64,000 nucleotides of DNA from Rhineura floridana (GCF_030035675.1 NC_084489.1:21663501-21727500), one strand, 5' to 3'. Positions 1 to 11,000 are shown, numbered from the stretch's first letter. The notes: a model not told the origin generated them from the letters alone. Numbers and translations are program-made.

Positions 1-296
1 TTAAGGAACATTAAACCATTATTAACATCATCTTGTCTGATGTGACGAGGATGTGACAAGGCCAGCACTCTTAACAAAATTCTAGTGAAGATTCTTTTGC
101 ACTGGGGCAGGAACAAGTTATCATGGCTGATGGGTTTAAGCCTTCCAAAAGGCTAGGCAGGAGAATGCCTGTGTGCTGTTCAGGTAGGGATCGGGTGGAG
201 GTGGATGAAGAATAAAAGTCTATCCTTCTACAGACCTTATTTGATGAGATGCTGCCATGTTCTTTCTGACCAGGGCTCAGAACAGAGAGGACTGCA
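1..296 (+). repeat. 3' flank of an upstream chemokine-receptor copy (duplicated segment)
   Basis: This segment matches 6386-6655, the sequence about 450 bp downstream of the copy 1 stop codon, at roughly 88% by eye. Both begin with the same TTAAGGAACATTAAACC run and both end near a 'ctttctgacc-agg-gctcagaaca' stretch. The simplest reading is that it is the 3' flank of another receptor gene whose CDS lies just left of the window. The match stops at about 296, where sequence homologous to the copy 2 promoter begins abruptly. Confidence 0.75.
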
Positions 297-340
297 TCAG
301 AAATCCTATATAAACAGCCCTGTCAGTTCTTTGGAGTGGG
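297..340 (+). promoter_or_regulatory. Core promoter of receptor copy 1 (TATA box)
   Basis: A TATATAAA element lies at 307-314, upstream of the non-coding first exon. The equivalent in copy 2 is TATATAGA at 20536-20543. In copy 1 only about 10 bases upstream of the TATA box are homologous to copy 2. Further upstream the sequence is the 3' flank of the preceding gene copy. A start site about 25-30 bases downstream of the TATA box is inferred, not seen. Confidence 0.55.
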
Positions 341-650
341 TATTGGTATTATTTTGATTTGGCACCATAAGCCATAACCTCAAATTGTGAAACTAGTAAG
401 TTACTTCGCAATTTTCAAAATCCTCTGTAGGAGTACGGAAACAGATTTTGCTGACCAGGCAAAGGTCTCTTGTTAGAAGGGAACTATTTTTTGGTTTAAG
501 TAGCAACATTTGTTCACTAGAAATTTTCAGAACAATTCTTTCTTCACACAGGAAAGGGTTATTTCTTATTTTCTGCTTTTTACAACGTGCCTGTTCCAAA
601 GAATCCAGCTTTCACCATCATCTTTTAAAAGCAAGCAACTTCGTAAATTG
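338..650 (+). other. Non-coding exon 1 (5' UTR) of receptor copy 1
   Basis: This block is conserved in all three gene copies (copy 2 20567-20879; copy 3 about 29888-30325). In each it ends at the same place with a consensus donor, AATTG|GTAAGT, with GT at 651. CC chemokine receptor genes commonly have untranslated 5' exons spliced to a single coding exon, which fits. The 5' boundary is inferred from the TATA box. Confidence 0.6.
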
Positions 651-1440
651 GTAAGTTAATTTATGTTGGGAGTGGGAGGAGTTAGATTTATGTGAATAAA
701 CAGCAAAAAGTCAACATTGATTAGGAATGCTGTGTGAATTTCTAAGCCTGAAAAAAAGCCTACCAGGGTGTAAAAAGGGCAGTTATTACATACAACAAAA
801 CTTGAATATTGATTATTAATGAACCAGTTACAGTTTCCTATTATGCTGATATCGTTCAGAATGCTGGAATTGCAAGGAGGAGAATTCAGTAGTCAAAAGA
901 GATTTTGGTCATCAAAGTCCTTGAATTCTCATCTCTTGTGTCAGATTTTACCAATTATAACATAAGTAGTACTAACATTTAAACTAAGACACATACCTTG
1001 GCTACCACAAAAACCTGCTTTTCAGCTACAGAAATATAACGTTACATTACTCTGGGACTGAGTGCATCAAGAAAACTTGGGCTTCAGTCCTATAGCCACT
1101 CATCCAGAAGTAAACACCACTGAATTCAATTGGACTTACTTTTGAGTAGACACTTATGGGATGGTATTCTGAATGTACAATTTGCCCCAGTTGGAGCTCA
1201 CCCACATGCACAACTACAGTGATGTGAAGATAAAGAGTTTTGAAATTAGTATCAGCCTACTTCTCAAAACACTGTCCGGAGGAAATGAATATGCAGTCAG
1301 AGTACTTTGAAGATGAAAGTAGAGAGCTTTGAGGATCAGAATAAACATTATATATAGTGACATTCTGGATAGAGGAAAGAATCATAGCTCAGTGCCAGAA
1401 CATTACTTTGCATGGAGAAGGTCCTTGGTTTAAGATTACA

Positions 1441-1721
1441 AGAACATAAGAGGAGCCTGACTAGTCCAGCATCCTTTTCTCATAGTGGCTAGCCAGATGC
1501 CTATTTGAAGCTCATAAGCAAGACCAGAGTGCAACAGCTCTCTCCCAGCTTGCAATTCCAAGCAACTTCTATGCAGACACATACTTCCTCCGACTTGGTG
1601 GCTCATAGCCATTGATAACCTTATCCTCCATTAATTTGTACTCCTCTTTTAAAGCCATTCCAGATGTTGGCCACTGCTACCTCTTCTGGGAGTACGTTCC
1701 AGAGTTTCATCACGCACTGTG
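1441..1721 (-). repeat. CR1-like LINE relic, part 1 (split by L2 insertion)
   Basis: Homologous to 21658-21940 in copy 2, where the element is uninterrupted and its minus strand reads as the C-terminal part of a CR1-like reverse transcriptase plus 3' UTR. The relic is shared by copies 1 and 2, so it predates their duplication. The remainder lies at 3527-3850. Confidence 0.6.
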
Positions 1722-3526
1722 ATGAGTTTGCAAATCATTTAACGGAGAAAATCGATCATATTAAGAGTGCTATTCCGTGCGCTGTGGACACAGTGAGCGA
1801 GCCAGAGGCGGCCAGTGGTGCTCCGGTGGTGTGGGATCGGTTCCACCTTCTTCCTTCTGATAAAGTGGACAAGGTGCTTTCAACCTTAAAGACAACCACT
1901 TGCTTACTCGACCCTTGCCCGTCGTGGCTCATTATGAGCTGCAAGGACAGACTAGGCGAGGGGATCAAGATGGTGGTAAATACGTCCCTGGAAGAGAGAG
2001 TAATGCCATCAGCTCTCAAGGAGGCAGTAATAAAACCAATTCTAAAGAAGCCCTCCTTGGATCCCCAAGATCTGAACAACTTTCGCCCATTCTCAAATCT
2101 GCCATTCCTGGGCAAGGCGGTTGAGCGGGTGGTGGTGAAGCAGCTGCAAGTGCATTTGGAGAAAGCGGATTATCTGGATCCATTTCAATCAGGCTTCAGG
2201 CCTGGACATGGGACTGAAATGACCTTGGTCACCTTGGTGGATGATATGAGGGCGTTAAATAGGGGCGAATGCACCTTCCTTGTCCTCCTGGATCTCTCAG
2301 CGGCTTTTGATATCGTTGACCACAGTATCCTGAAGGAGTTAGGCATAGGGGGCACTGTATTGCTGTGGTTCCATTCCTTCCTCTCTGGTACGTACCAGAG
2401 AGTGGCATTGGGGGATGAGGTTTTGGATCCTTGGCCTCTCACTTGTGGGGTGCCACAGGGCTTCATCCTCTCGCCGATGCTGTTCAACATCTATATAAAG
2501 CCACTGGGGGCTATCATCAGAGGATTTGGGCTGCAGTGTCACCAGTATGCGGATGACATGCAGCTCTACCTCTCATTCAAGTCCTCACCAAGGTTGGCTG
2601 TAGAAACCCTGTCCAAGTGCCTGGAGTCGGTGAGTGGCTGGATGGGAAGGAATAAGCTGAAGCTGAACCCTGACAAAACCAAGGTACTGTTTGTGGGAGA
2701 CAAGGGAAGGTTGGGGGATGTTGACCTGGTCCTCAATGGGGTACAATTGCCCCTGAAAGACCAGGTCCGCAGCCTGGGGGTCATTCTCAACTCCCAGCTG
2801 TCCATGGAGGCTCAGGTCTTGGCTGTGAGCCGGGCGGCGCTGTATCAACTCCATCTGATACGGAGGCTGCGACCCTACCTTTCCAACCATCTGCTCCCAT
2901 CTGTGGTACATGCCCTGGTCTCCTCTTGCCTAGACTACTGTAATGCGCTGTACGTGGGGTTACCCTTGAAAACAGTCCAGAAGCTGCAACTGGTACAGAA
3001 TGCGGCGGCTCGCCTGATTAAAGGCAGCCGCCGGCGAGATCACATCACTCCAGTGCTGAAGGAGTTGCACTGGTTACCGGTTGTTTTCCAGGCCCAATTC
3101 AAGGTGTTGGTTCTGACCTTTAAAACCCTATATGGTTTCGGCCCAGTCTATCTGAAGGAGCGCCTCCAACATCATCAGGGATGCCACTCAACAAGATCAG
3201 CCTCAAAAGGCCTTCTCTCTATCCCACCAGTTAAAACAGCTAGACTGGTGAGAACTAGGGAGTGGGCTCTTTCAATTGTGGCCCCCACTTTGTGGAATTC
3301 CCTCCCAAATGATCTCTGCCATGCCCCCTCTATGATGAGCTTCTGTTAGGCCTTGAAGACCTGGCTCTTCAGGCAGGCTTTTGGGGTGGGTTAGGTTTTA
3401 TTATTATTGTTGAGATTTTTAATGTTTTAATGTATTTGTATGTTTTATTTTGTACGTTGCCCAGAGTGGCTGGACAGCCAGCCAGATGGGCGACTAATAA
3501 ATATAATAAATAAATAAATAAATAAA
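1722..3526 (+). mobile_element. L2-like (CR1/L2 group) LINE, 5'-truncated, with open RT frame
   Basis: A recent non-LTR retrotransposon insertion. The reading frame is open to the stop at 3347-3349 and encodes a reverse transcriptase with FQSGFRPGHGTE, LSAAFDIVDHSIL, GVPQGFILSPMLFN and the catalytic HQYADDMQLYL box, followed by the C-terminal LHWLPV and LWNSLP region. The endonuclease domain is absent, so it is 5'-truncated. The 3' UTR ends in an (AATA)n tail at about 3495-3526. Copy 2 has no insertion at the equivalent site (near 21940), so it arrived after the copy 1/copy 2 duplication. The frame runs in from flanking DNA at 1664, but that upstream part is not LINE-encoded. I see no clear target-site duplication. 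Confidence 0.85.
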
Positions 3527-3850
3527 AAGAAGTACTTTCTTTTGTCTGTCTGAATCTTCCAATATTCAACTTAATTGGATGGCCCCAAGTTCTGTACATG
3601 GTCTCTCTTTGCAAATGTCTTTGAAACATGTGTTTTACCCAATGGTGCTTCGGCTTCTCTGAATTGTTATCATATGTCCCGGCAGTCTTGGTGCTGAATT
3701 CTATCCCTCTTCTATTTGAGTGAACATAAACACTTTTACCTCCATCTCTTGGGTGAGTTTTTTTTTTCTAAACCCAATGTCCCAGAGCTCCAGTTGCCTT
3801 TTCCCCTGCAATGATTTTAAAAGCTGCTCTGCATCCTTTTTGATTTGAAG
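3527..3850 (-). repeat. CR1-like LINE relic, part 2
   Basis: Continues the relic interrupted at 1721 and matches 21944-22290 in copy 2. The minus strand corresponds to the RT C-terminal region. Confidence 0.55.
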
Positions 3851-4283
3851 TGCCAACATTCTGGTTCCGTCCCCGCCCCTTTTTTACAGGCCCAGCTTGC
3901 CTCAAAAAGTTCCCCAGTGCCTACCAAATCCAAACTCCACCTCCCTACAGAACCGCCTCATGCATGCATTGAGACTACAGAGCTGTGCCTGTCTAGCTGG
4001 CCCTGAGCAAGAGACCAGTAGCATTTCAGAGAAAGCTACCTTGGAGGTCCTGGCTTTCAACCTCCTACCTAGCAACCTAAATTTTGCTTCCCTCCATCAT
4101 AACTACAGTTCCCCATGTCGTTGGTGCCAACGTACACAAGACCACTAACAAGTCCTTGCACTGTCTACTAGGCTATTGAGATGATGCATGACATGCACAA
4201 CCTTTTCGTGCCAGGCAGTCTGCATGTCCACCATACACCTGCTGTCTCTGTCCCTAATGATCCAATCACAATTCAATCCCTGG

Positions 4284-4410
4284 CATCTCTATTTCAAAAC
4301 ATCTTTAAAAATAAAAATAAAAATGTTAAAAACATGTTGTTTAAAAAAAAGGTTTAAAAACATATTAGCAATTCCAATACAGACACAGTCTGGGATAAGG
4401 TCTCCACTTA
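4284..4410 (-). repeat. Internal fragment of an L2 3' region, lacking its 3' end
   Basis: Matches 26755-26880 of copy 2, where the same L2 fragment still has its 3' tail (26601 onward). A LINE insertion cannot produce a copy lacking its 3' end, so copy 1 must have suffered a deletion here. Confidence 0.6.
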
Positions 4411-4862
4411 AAAGATATGCATGTCTACTGTGTGCTGCATAAAAAAAAATAAAAAATAAAAATACAGTTCCACATCAGCAAATGACAAACGGAATGCAGT
4501 TTTGTACAAAATAAACCAACTACGGCGGAATGGAAAATACCAGATGAAAGTGTGAAATAATATAGGAATGTATTTAGGCACGTTTGTACAACATTCATGA
4601 GGAAAAGATGGTGAGACAGACAATTAGACCATGATATGCAAATATGTTAACATTAATTTGTTTCTTATTTTCTGTCACTGTTTTAATTTTTATTATTGAT
4701 ATTTAGCATGCTGGGCAATATTCTCATCAACAGGTGAACTAAACATTCAACATTATCACTGATTTTCTTTGAAAAATTACATGTTACAACATAGTTTCAT
4801 GCTTTTATATTGAACTATTTTACATCTTGTATGTAAATGTCTCATTCTCAGGGAAGAGGAAG

Positions 4863-5936
4863 ATGGACAGTTCTTCTGAGGTGCCAGATTATGGGCTAAC
4901 CACAACTTTCAACTACGATGATATACCAGCCCCAGTCCAAAAAACTGCTGTCAAAACATTCACTTCTCAATTTGTGCCACCGCTTTACTCTTTGGTGTTC
5001 ATCTTTGGCCTGCTGGGCAATGCACTGGTTGTGCTGATCCTCATCAGATACAAGAAGCTCAAGAGCATGACTGATATCTACCTCCTCAATTTAGCAATCT
5101 CTGACTTGCTTTTCATCTTCTCACTTCCATTTTGGGCTTATTATGCAGCGCATGAGTGGATATTTGGAGATGCAATGTGCAAAATTCTCTCTGGGATCTA
5201 TTGTGCAGGATTCTACAGTGGAAGTTTTTTTATCATCCTTTTGACTATCGATAGATACCTGGCAATTGTCCATGCAGTGTTTTCATTAAAAGCCAGGACG
5301 ATTGCCTATGGTACCCTCACAAGTGTCACCACTTGGGTCGTGGCATTCTTAGCCTCTGCACCAGCATTTACATTTCACCATGTCCAAAAGCAAGTTGAGA
5401 GCAACAAATGTACCATTCATTATCCCTCAAGAAATGAACAGGGATGGAAGCAGTTTTATACTTTACTAATGGTCATTTTGGGCCTTGCCATTCCCTCAGT
5501 CATTATTGTCTTCTGTTACATGCAGATTATAAAGATTTTGATTAAGGGCAGAAATGAGAGAAAGCTGAAGGCTGTCAAGCTTATTTCTGTAATCATGATT
5601 GTTTATTTCCTCTTATGGATGCCATACAACATCACCCTTTTGGTGCAGACCTATCAAGATTCATTTTTTTCCTGTGATTTTGACAATGACTGTGAGGGCA
5701 AGTTAACTTTAGCAATCGAAGTGACAGAAATAATTGCTATGATCCACTGTTGCATCAACCCTGTGATCTATGCGTTTGTGGGGGAAAAATTTAGGAAATA
5801 TCTCTCAGACTTTTCCCAGAAGCATGTGGTTGCGTATTTCTGTAGGCTCTGTCCAGGCCGTGATCACCCTAATTTAGAACGGTCTACTTCCTCCTACATG
5901 AGTACAAGAGAACAGGACATTTCTATTGGTTTGTAA
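4863..5936 (+). CDS. CC chemokine receptor, CCR5/CCR2-like, copy 1
   Basis: A 357-residue, seven-transmembrane class A GPCR of the CCR1/2/3/5 group that should bind CC chemokines at the leukocyte plasma membrane and couple to Gi. Visible landmarks are TM1 from [12 protein letters not shown] (42-53), TM2 with [10 protein letters not shown] (75-84), DRYLAIV at 130-136, the TM3-ECL2 cysteine pair C106/C183, CWxP-like LWMPY (251-255), NPVIY at 299-303 and a CCR-type Ser/Thr-rich tail ending near residue 357. Human CCR5 has 352 residues. Acidic residues near Y10 and Y18 suggest tyrosine sulfation. The ATG at 4863 was chosen because the open frame upstream is intron: an acceptor (ATTCTCAG) ends at 4851, 11 bases before the ATG. 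Odd point: the N-terminal Cys that usually pairs with ECL3 is Val25, while ECL3 keeps C271 and C277. A specific orthologue name (CCR2 or CCR5) cannot be fixed. Confidence 0.93.
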   Translation: MDSSSEVPDYGLTTTFNYDDIPAPVQKTAVKTFTSQFVPPLYSLVFIFGLLGNALVVLILIRYKKLKSMTDIYLLNLAISDLLFIFSLPFWAYYAAHEWIFGDAMCKILSGIYCAGFYSGSFFIILLTIDRYLAIVHAVFSLKARTIAYGTLTSVTTWVVAFLASAPAFTFHHVQKQVESNKCTIHYPSRNEQGWKQFYTLLMVILGLAIPSVIIVFCYMQIIKILIKGRNERKLKAVKLISVIMIVYFLLWMPYNITLLVQTYQDSFFSCDFDNDCEGKLTLAIEVTEIIAMIHCCINPVIYAFVGEKFRKYLSDFSQKHVVAYFCRLCPGRDHPNLERSTSSYMSTREQDISIGL

Positions 5937-6171
5937 CTTCAAGTTCTGTTTGTTTCTTCCAAAACAGTTTAGTTAATATATCTGGGAGAGGTATGTCAGA
6001 TTGCTAAGAGAAAGAGGAAAACAATGTTTGGTAACCCAGTCCTGGAACCAGAAGGCCGTTTAGGTGAAGATGTCAAGGACTGAAGCTGGAACCTTCTGCA
6101 TGTAAAGCACCACTAAGTTCAATGGAACTTACTCCCCGTTAACTGCATAAGATCATAGTCATGCTGCTCCT

Positions 6172-6177
6172 AATAAA
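6172..6177 (+). terminator. Putative polyadenylation signal, copy 1
   Basis: AATAAA 236 bases after the stop codon, in a context (CCTAATAAATTGG) conserved at 28592-28597 downstream of copy 2. Confidence 0.5.
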
Positions 6178-6385
6178 TTGGGTGTTAATACTATGATTGG
6201 GAGAGTGTATATCATGTTATAATGGATCAAGTGAGGTGTTTGTCTTTTTGGACTCACCTTGGGAATGTTTCGGTGGAGACTGTTATGATGAGCTTCTGCT
6301 CTTCAAAATTTATGAGTACACTACTGCCAAGCACTGTTCATGCACCTCAAACAGAAGGGCCTTTGGAGAAGAAATCTGAAGCTAT

Positions 6386-6655
6386 TTAAGGAACATTAAA
6401 CCATTATTAACATCATCTTGTCTGATGTGACAAGGCCAGCACTCTCAACAAAATTCTAATGAAGATTCTTTTACATTGAGGCAGGAACAAGTTCTTATCA
6501 CGGCTGAGGCAGGAGAATGCCTGTGTGCTGTTCAAGGGGTAGGGGTGGGGCGGTGGAAGATGAAGAAAAAGAGGCTATCCTTCTACAGATCTTATTTGAT
6601 GAGATGCTGCCAGGTTCTTTCTGACCAAGGCTCAGAACAAAGATGAACAAGTTCC
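6386..6655 (+). repeat. 3' flank of copy 1, duplicated at the left window edge
   Basis: Homologous to 1-296. It marks the tandem-duplication unit of the receptor array. Confidence 0.7.
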
Positions 6656-7110
6656 ATCCATTGTCCTGAAAATACAGCATCTGAGTCTTTTTCACATGGT
6701 CTGCAACCGTGTATGATCACCATATGGGGGGGGGAGAGAACCAGGTCTACTTTTTCTGCATATACACACACATCAGTCCTGTGGACATAGCACCTACTCA
6801 TGCACAAACTGTACATATGTACTGAACTGACGCAGCCTGCTTCAGAGGCATTTGGGTCATCTCCAAGGCAAAGGGGGTCTTCTAGTGGTCTGACATGAAG
6901 TGTGCTGGCAACTACCCTGCCAGGGCTCACAATAAAGGGGCAAAGTTGGAAGCAAATGCTTCGGTGGTCTTTGATAGAGAGTAGGCTTTCTTCCCACCAG
7001 CCATTTCCTAGGGTAAAGGTATTTTTGTGTCAACTGCAAACCAATGGAGATATCAATGTCCAGTTTTTTTGGGAGGGGGGTGCAACATTTCTTTTCTTCC
7101 CCTCCATACA

Positions 7111-7162
<52 letters not shown>

Positions 7163-7289
7163 TTGGAATAGCCTGCATATCCAAAAAACAGCTGATGGGA
7201 GCAAATCCCACCTGTTGCCCCAAGGCTCCTTGGTGAGGAAGTGGGCTCCCCCCGAACTGCAATTTCCCCATGATAGTCAATGTGGAGAC
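6656..7289. other. Spacer with no recognisable gene
   Basis: Apart from the (GT)n tract at 7113-7161 and the 5-bp duplication GAGAC at 7285-7289 bordering the LTR element, I see nothing identifiable. Confidence 0.5.
7113..7161. repeat. (GT)n microsatellite
   Basis: About 49 bases of uninterrupted GT repeat. The cysteine/valine and histidine/threonine frames through it are artefacts. Confidence 0.97.
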
Positions 7290-7956
7290 TGTGATGCGTC
7301 CTTCCCTGGCTCTCCCTGTCAGGTTCCTACCTGCTCGTGGTTACTGCCTGTCACTAGGCACCACCAGGGACTCCACCAGTCCGGACCGCTCTCTCTTATG
7401 GTTTACCTATCCGCTCTAGCACAGATCTCAACAGATCCCCCTGCTAGGCAACCACCAGTATCGTCCCAATACTAGTATTCCCAGAGACTCTGAATACTGG
7501 TATTGTTATTCTCTTCACCGCTGCCACCATTTGTTACAGTTCCCCTTCAGCCTTGGTCATTACCTTACCCTCCCTTCTGGTCTGTGAAACCCCAGCCAAG
7601 GATCAGGCCTTTGGTAAACCAAATTAAGTATTTATTACAGATAACAAAGCTAACAAGATTAACAAGATTTCTTCTTAAGGCACATAAGCATATGGTTTTA
7701 CTCAATACTAATCCGAACTCCACCTCCCTCCTGGTAAACAACTCTCTAAACCCCACCAACCAACCCACTCAGTTCTCTTCTCCCCCCCCTGATTCCACTC
7801 TCACTCTTCCTTTTATACATTCAGCCATTTTAAACACTCAGCCAATCATCTCGCATTCTACTGCCCATTCACTCCCCCTCCTCTTTCACTCCACTTACCA
7901 TGTATCTTCTAAAACAACAACACTTACCATATATACATTAATATAGGAACATCACA
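7290..7956 (-). repeat. 3' LTR of the Gmr1-like element
   Basis: A 667-bp LTR with TGTGATG/CATCACA termini, nearly identical to 11986-12652. Translated frames inside it are mirrored in the other LTR and are not genes. Confidence 0.93.
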
Positions 7957-7969
7957 TTTCCCCCCCCTT
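7957..7969 (-). other. Polypurine tract of the LTR element
   Basis: On the minus strand a run of G flanked by A abuts the 3' LTR, the usual site of plus-strand priming. Confidence 0.75.
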
Positions 7970-8069
7970 AAACAACAGCAGAGTATTATTCCTGTTCCAG
8001 GATTTATACGTCGCGTTAACAAATAAAAGTCTCCATGGGGAAAATGTCTTTCTTTGTTCCTCTGTCTGG

Positions 8070-11000
8070 TCACGTCACTGCAGTCCCAGCCACTTGCCTG
8101 GAAAGTCCATCGGCCAGTACATTGTCCTTGCCTTTTATGAACTGGAAGTCCACTTGATAGTCCTGTAGGGCCCAGGACCACCTCTGCAGCATAGTGTTAT
8201 GGTTTTTCATAGTCTGCAACCATAACAAGGCCCGATGATCCGTAGTCACTGTGAATCTTCGTCCCCACACGTATGGGCGCAACTTGTTCAGTCCCCACAC
8301 GACCGCTAGGCACTCCTTCTGGACCGACGAATAGTTTTTCTCCCTCGGCGTCAGCTTGCGACTCAGGTACGCCACTGGATGTCTGGTGCCTTCTCTCTCC
8401 TGTAGCAAGACGACTCCCAGCGCCAGGTCCGACGCATCTGTAGCCACGATGAATGGTTTCTCATAGTCTGGTGCTATTAATATGGGTCCTTGGCACAAGG
8501 CTTGCTTCAGTAGATCAAAAGCCTTCTGACATTCATCCGTCCATACCACACGCTCAGAACACTTCTTCTTTGTTAATTCATGCAAGGGGGTTGCTATTTC
8601 CCCAAAATTTCTCACAAACTTCCTATAAAATCCAGCCACACCCAGAAATGCCCTTACTTGTTTTTTGGTTAAGGGGATCGGCCACGCTTGTATTGCCTCC
8701 ACCTTGCTCCATAAGGGGGTGATTTTCCCACTCCCCACCTTATGTCCTAAATAGATTACTTCCTTTAGTCCAAACTGGCATTTCTTAGCTTTTATTGTGA
8801 GGCCTGCTTTTCTTAAGGCCTCCAATACTGTTGTCAGGTGTTGGACATGCTCAGGCACCGACTTGCTAAAAATGGCTACGTCATCGATATAGGCCACTGC
8901 AAAATCTGACATGCCTCGCAACACAGTATTGATTAGCCTCTGAAATGAACTTGGTGAGTTCCTTAGTCCCATGGGTAAGGTCACAAACTCATATAACCCA
9001 TCTGGTGTACTGAAGGCAGTTTTGGCTCTGGATTGCTCGTCTAGTTCCATTTGCCAAAATCCTTTACAGAGATCTAGTGTAGAGATAATGGTTGCTGCCC
9101 CCAATAACTCTAACATTGCGTCTACCCTAGGCATAGGATACGCATCTGGGACAGTAATTTTATTGATCAGCCGATAATCAATGCAAAACCTTGTCGTTCC
9201 ATCTTTTTTCGGAACCAGGACAATACTTGAGGCCCAGGGACTGATGGATTCCCTGATCACTCCTAATTCCAGCATATCTTCCACCTCCTTTTTGATCTCA
9301 TTCAAAACTTTCCCATTCACACGGTACGGCATAGATCTAATTGGGGCATGATCTCCAGTATCAATGGAATGTATAACTATACTGGTTTGGCCAGGTTTGT
9401 TGCTAAAGAGATTCCTATAGGTTTTCAAAACTCTCAGAATCTCTTCTTTTACTTCCTCCTCTACCTCCTCTGACCATTCCACTTGATCTACCCCTCCTTT
9501 GTCTTTGCTTTCCTGTACCAAATCTGGAAGTTCAGGCCCACTTCCCTCAGGGAATAAGGTAACTTGCAACACCTTTGCATCCCTGGTATGGTAAGGCTTT
9601 AACGTATTTACATGAACCACTTTGCTTTTGTTTAATTGGTCTGTGGTGATTACATATGTCACTGTGTCAAGCCTTTCTCTGATGGTATATGGTCCTTCCC
9701 AGTTAGCCTGTAATTTGTCATGTTTCCTGGGTATGAACGCCATAACCATATCTCCCACATCATACACACGTTCCCTGGCTGTTCTGTCATACCAGTAACG
9801 TTGCTTCTGCTGAGCTTGACTCAAATTCTCTTTCACCACTTCCGTCATTTGTTTCACTGGTTCACATTCATCCTTTCTCTCAGCAGGCATCCACAGTCTA
9901 TATAAAATCCCATTCTCACACACAACTTGATTCCTCAGTTTGTCAGTGAAAGGAATCTGTTGGGTCAGGGCTTGTTCCTTTATCTGCTTCAAACTTATAT
10001 CTTTATGCAGCTCTTCCCTGAATTGATCTGCTTCTTCCCCAGAGACCACTTGATACAGTTTGTCTCCTTCAGCAGGCCTGCTAGTGGTTGCTATGGTGAC
10101 CTGAGGCTGGTTAACAGATTCCACCCTGTTTGTTTCAGCCCCCCTTAATATGGCTTCTTTTTCTCTGCCAAGTTGCTGTCTGGTCACTACATAGATCTTT
10201 CCTTGGGCACCCATTACATCCCTTCCCAGTATTACTGGTTCTTGTTGCTGGGCATTAATGCCTACTTTATATCGGCCCTCTCGGCCTCTCCAAGTCATAT
10301 CCACCAGGGCCACAGGCAAACTTTCTGGTTGACCCCTCACTCCTTGGATAGTCACAGTTTCCTGAGGTAATATTACCTCAGATTTTATTAAATCTGGCCT
10401 CAGTAATGTCTGAGCGGCACCAGTATCAAGCAATGCCCAATAATTTGCTCCTTGTACACTCACTTCCTCTCTCAGACTTGAATCAAGGTCTTTTACTTCT
10501 GTCCAGTTTATCTGGCAGAACTGAACCTTTTTCGCTGTTTCTAAAGCCTTGGGCTCTGTTTTCACTGTCCTTGTCTGAGCAGGATTACTAATGGGGTTGG
10601 CAACCTCACATTGAAAACGTAGGTGCCCCGGTCTACCACATTTGTAGCATAATTTCTCCTCACTTTTAGGGTACACAGATCCACTCTGGGGTGTCCTGTG
10701 CCCTTCAGATTTTAATGGAGGACTCACTCGCTGTGGTACCACATCCCTTCTGCCAGCACTATATGGTCTGGGTTTAAACTCTCTTGATGTTTTCCCCACC
10801 CAGCCAGGTCTATTGGAGGCGAAGTGATCCGCCATCTCTGTGGCCTCCTGCACAGATGTAGGGGAACGGTCTTTGACCAGGAGCCTTATTTCTGGTGGTA
10901 ACTGATGGTATAATTGATCCAGTATCATGAGGCTTTTCACCTCTTCCACTGACTGAGCTTTGGCACTACTCATCCACTTTCCAAATATATCCATCAACTT

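Larger units (their letters stand above)
651..4851 (+). other. Intron 1 of receptor copy 1
   Basis: The intron runs from the GTAAGT donor at 651 to the acceptor ATTCTCAG ending at 4851. Between 651 and 1440 I see only sequence shared with copy 2 and no further gene. It then contains a CR1-like LINE relic (1441-1721 and 3527-3850) split by an L2-like LINE (1722-3526). Next comes unique sequence shared with copy 2 (3850-4280), then a fragment of an L2 3' region (4284-4410). Relative to copy 2 it lacks about 4.05 kb at about 4279-4284. Confidence 0.6.

Noticed and set aside
448-654. A 68-codon plus frame conserved at 20677-20883, and its minus-strand counterpart (393-599 and 20622-20828)
   Set aside because: The conservation follows from recent duplication of non-coding exon 1. 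The plus frame runs across the GTAAGT splice donor and is lost in the diverged third copy.
1664-3349. RT-containing frame as a possible host gene
   Set aside because: It has L2-type RT motifs and a LINE tail, and is absent from the same site in copy 2.
4827-4862. N-terminal extension of the receptor frame (also at 27282 and 45351)
   Set aside because: These codons are the end of an intron: polypyrimidine sequence and a CAG acceptor lie inside them. The ATG just after the acceptor aligns with known CCR starts.
7044-7475. Frames through the (GT)n and other CA tracts (7053-7280, 17271-17597, 24177-24673)
   Set aside because: They consist of Cys-Val or His-Thr dipeptide repeats from microsatellites.
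7503-7946. 147-codon frame repeated identically at 12199-12642
   Set aside because: It lies entirely within the two LTRs and is duplicated because the LTRs are.
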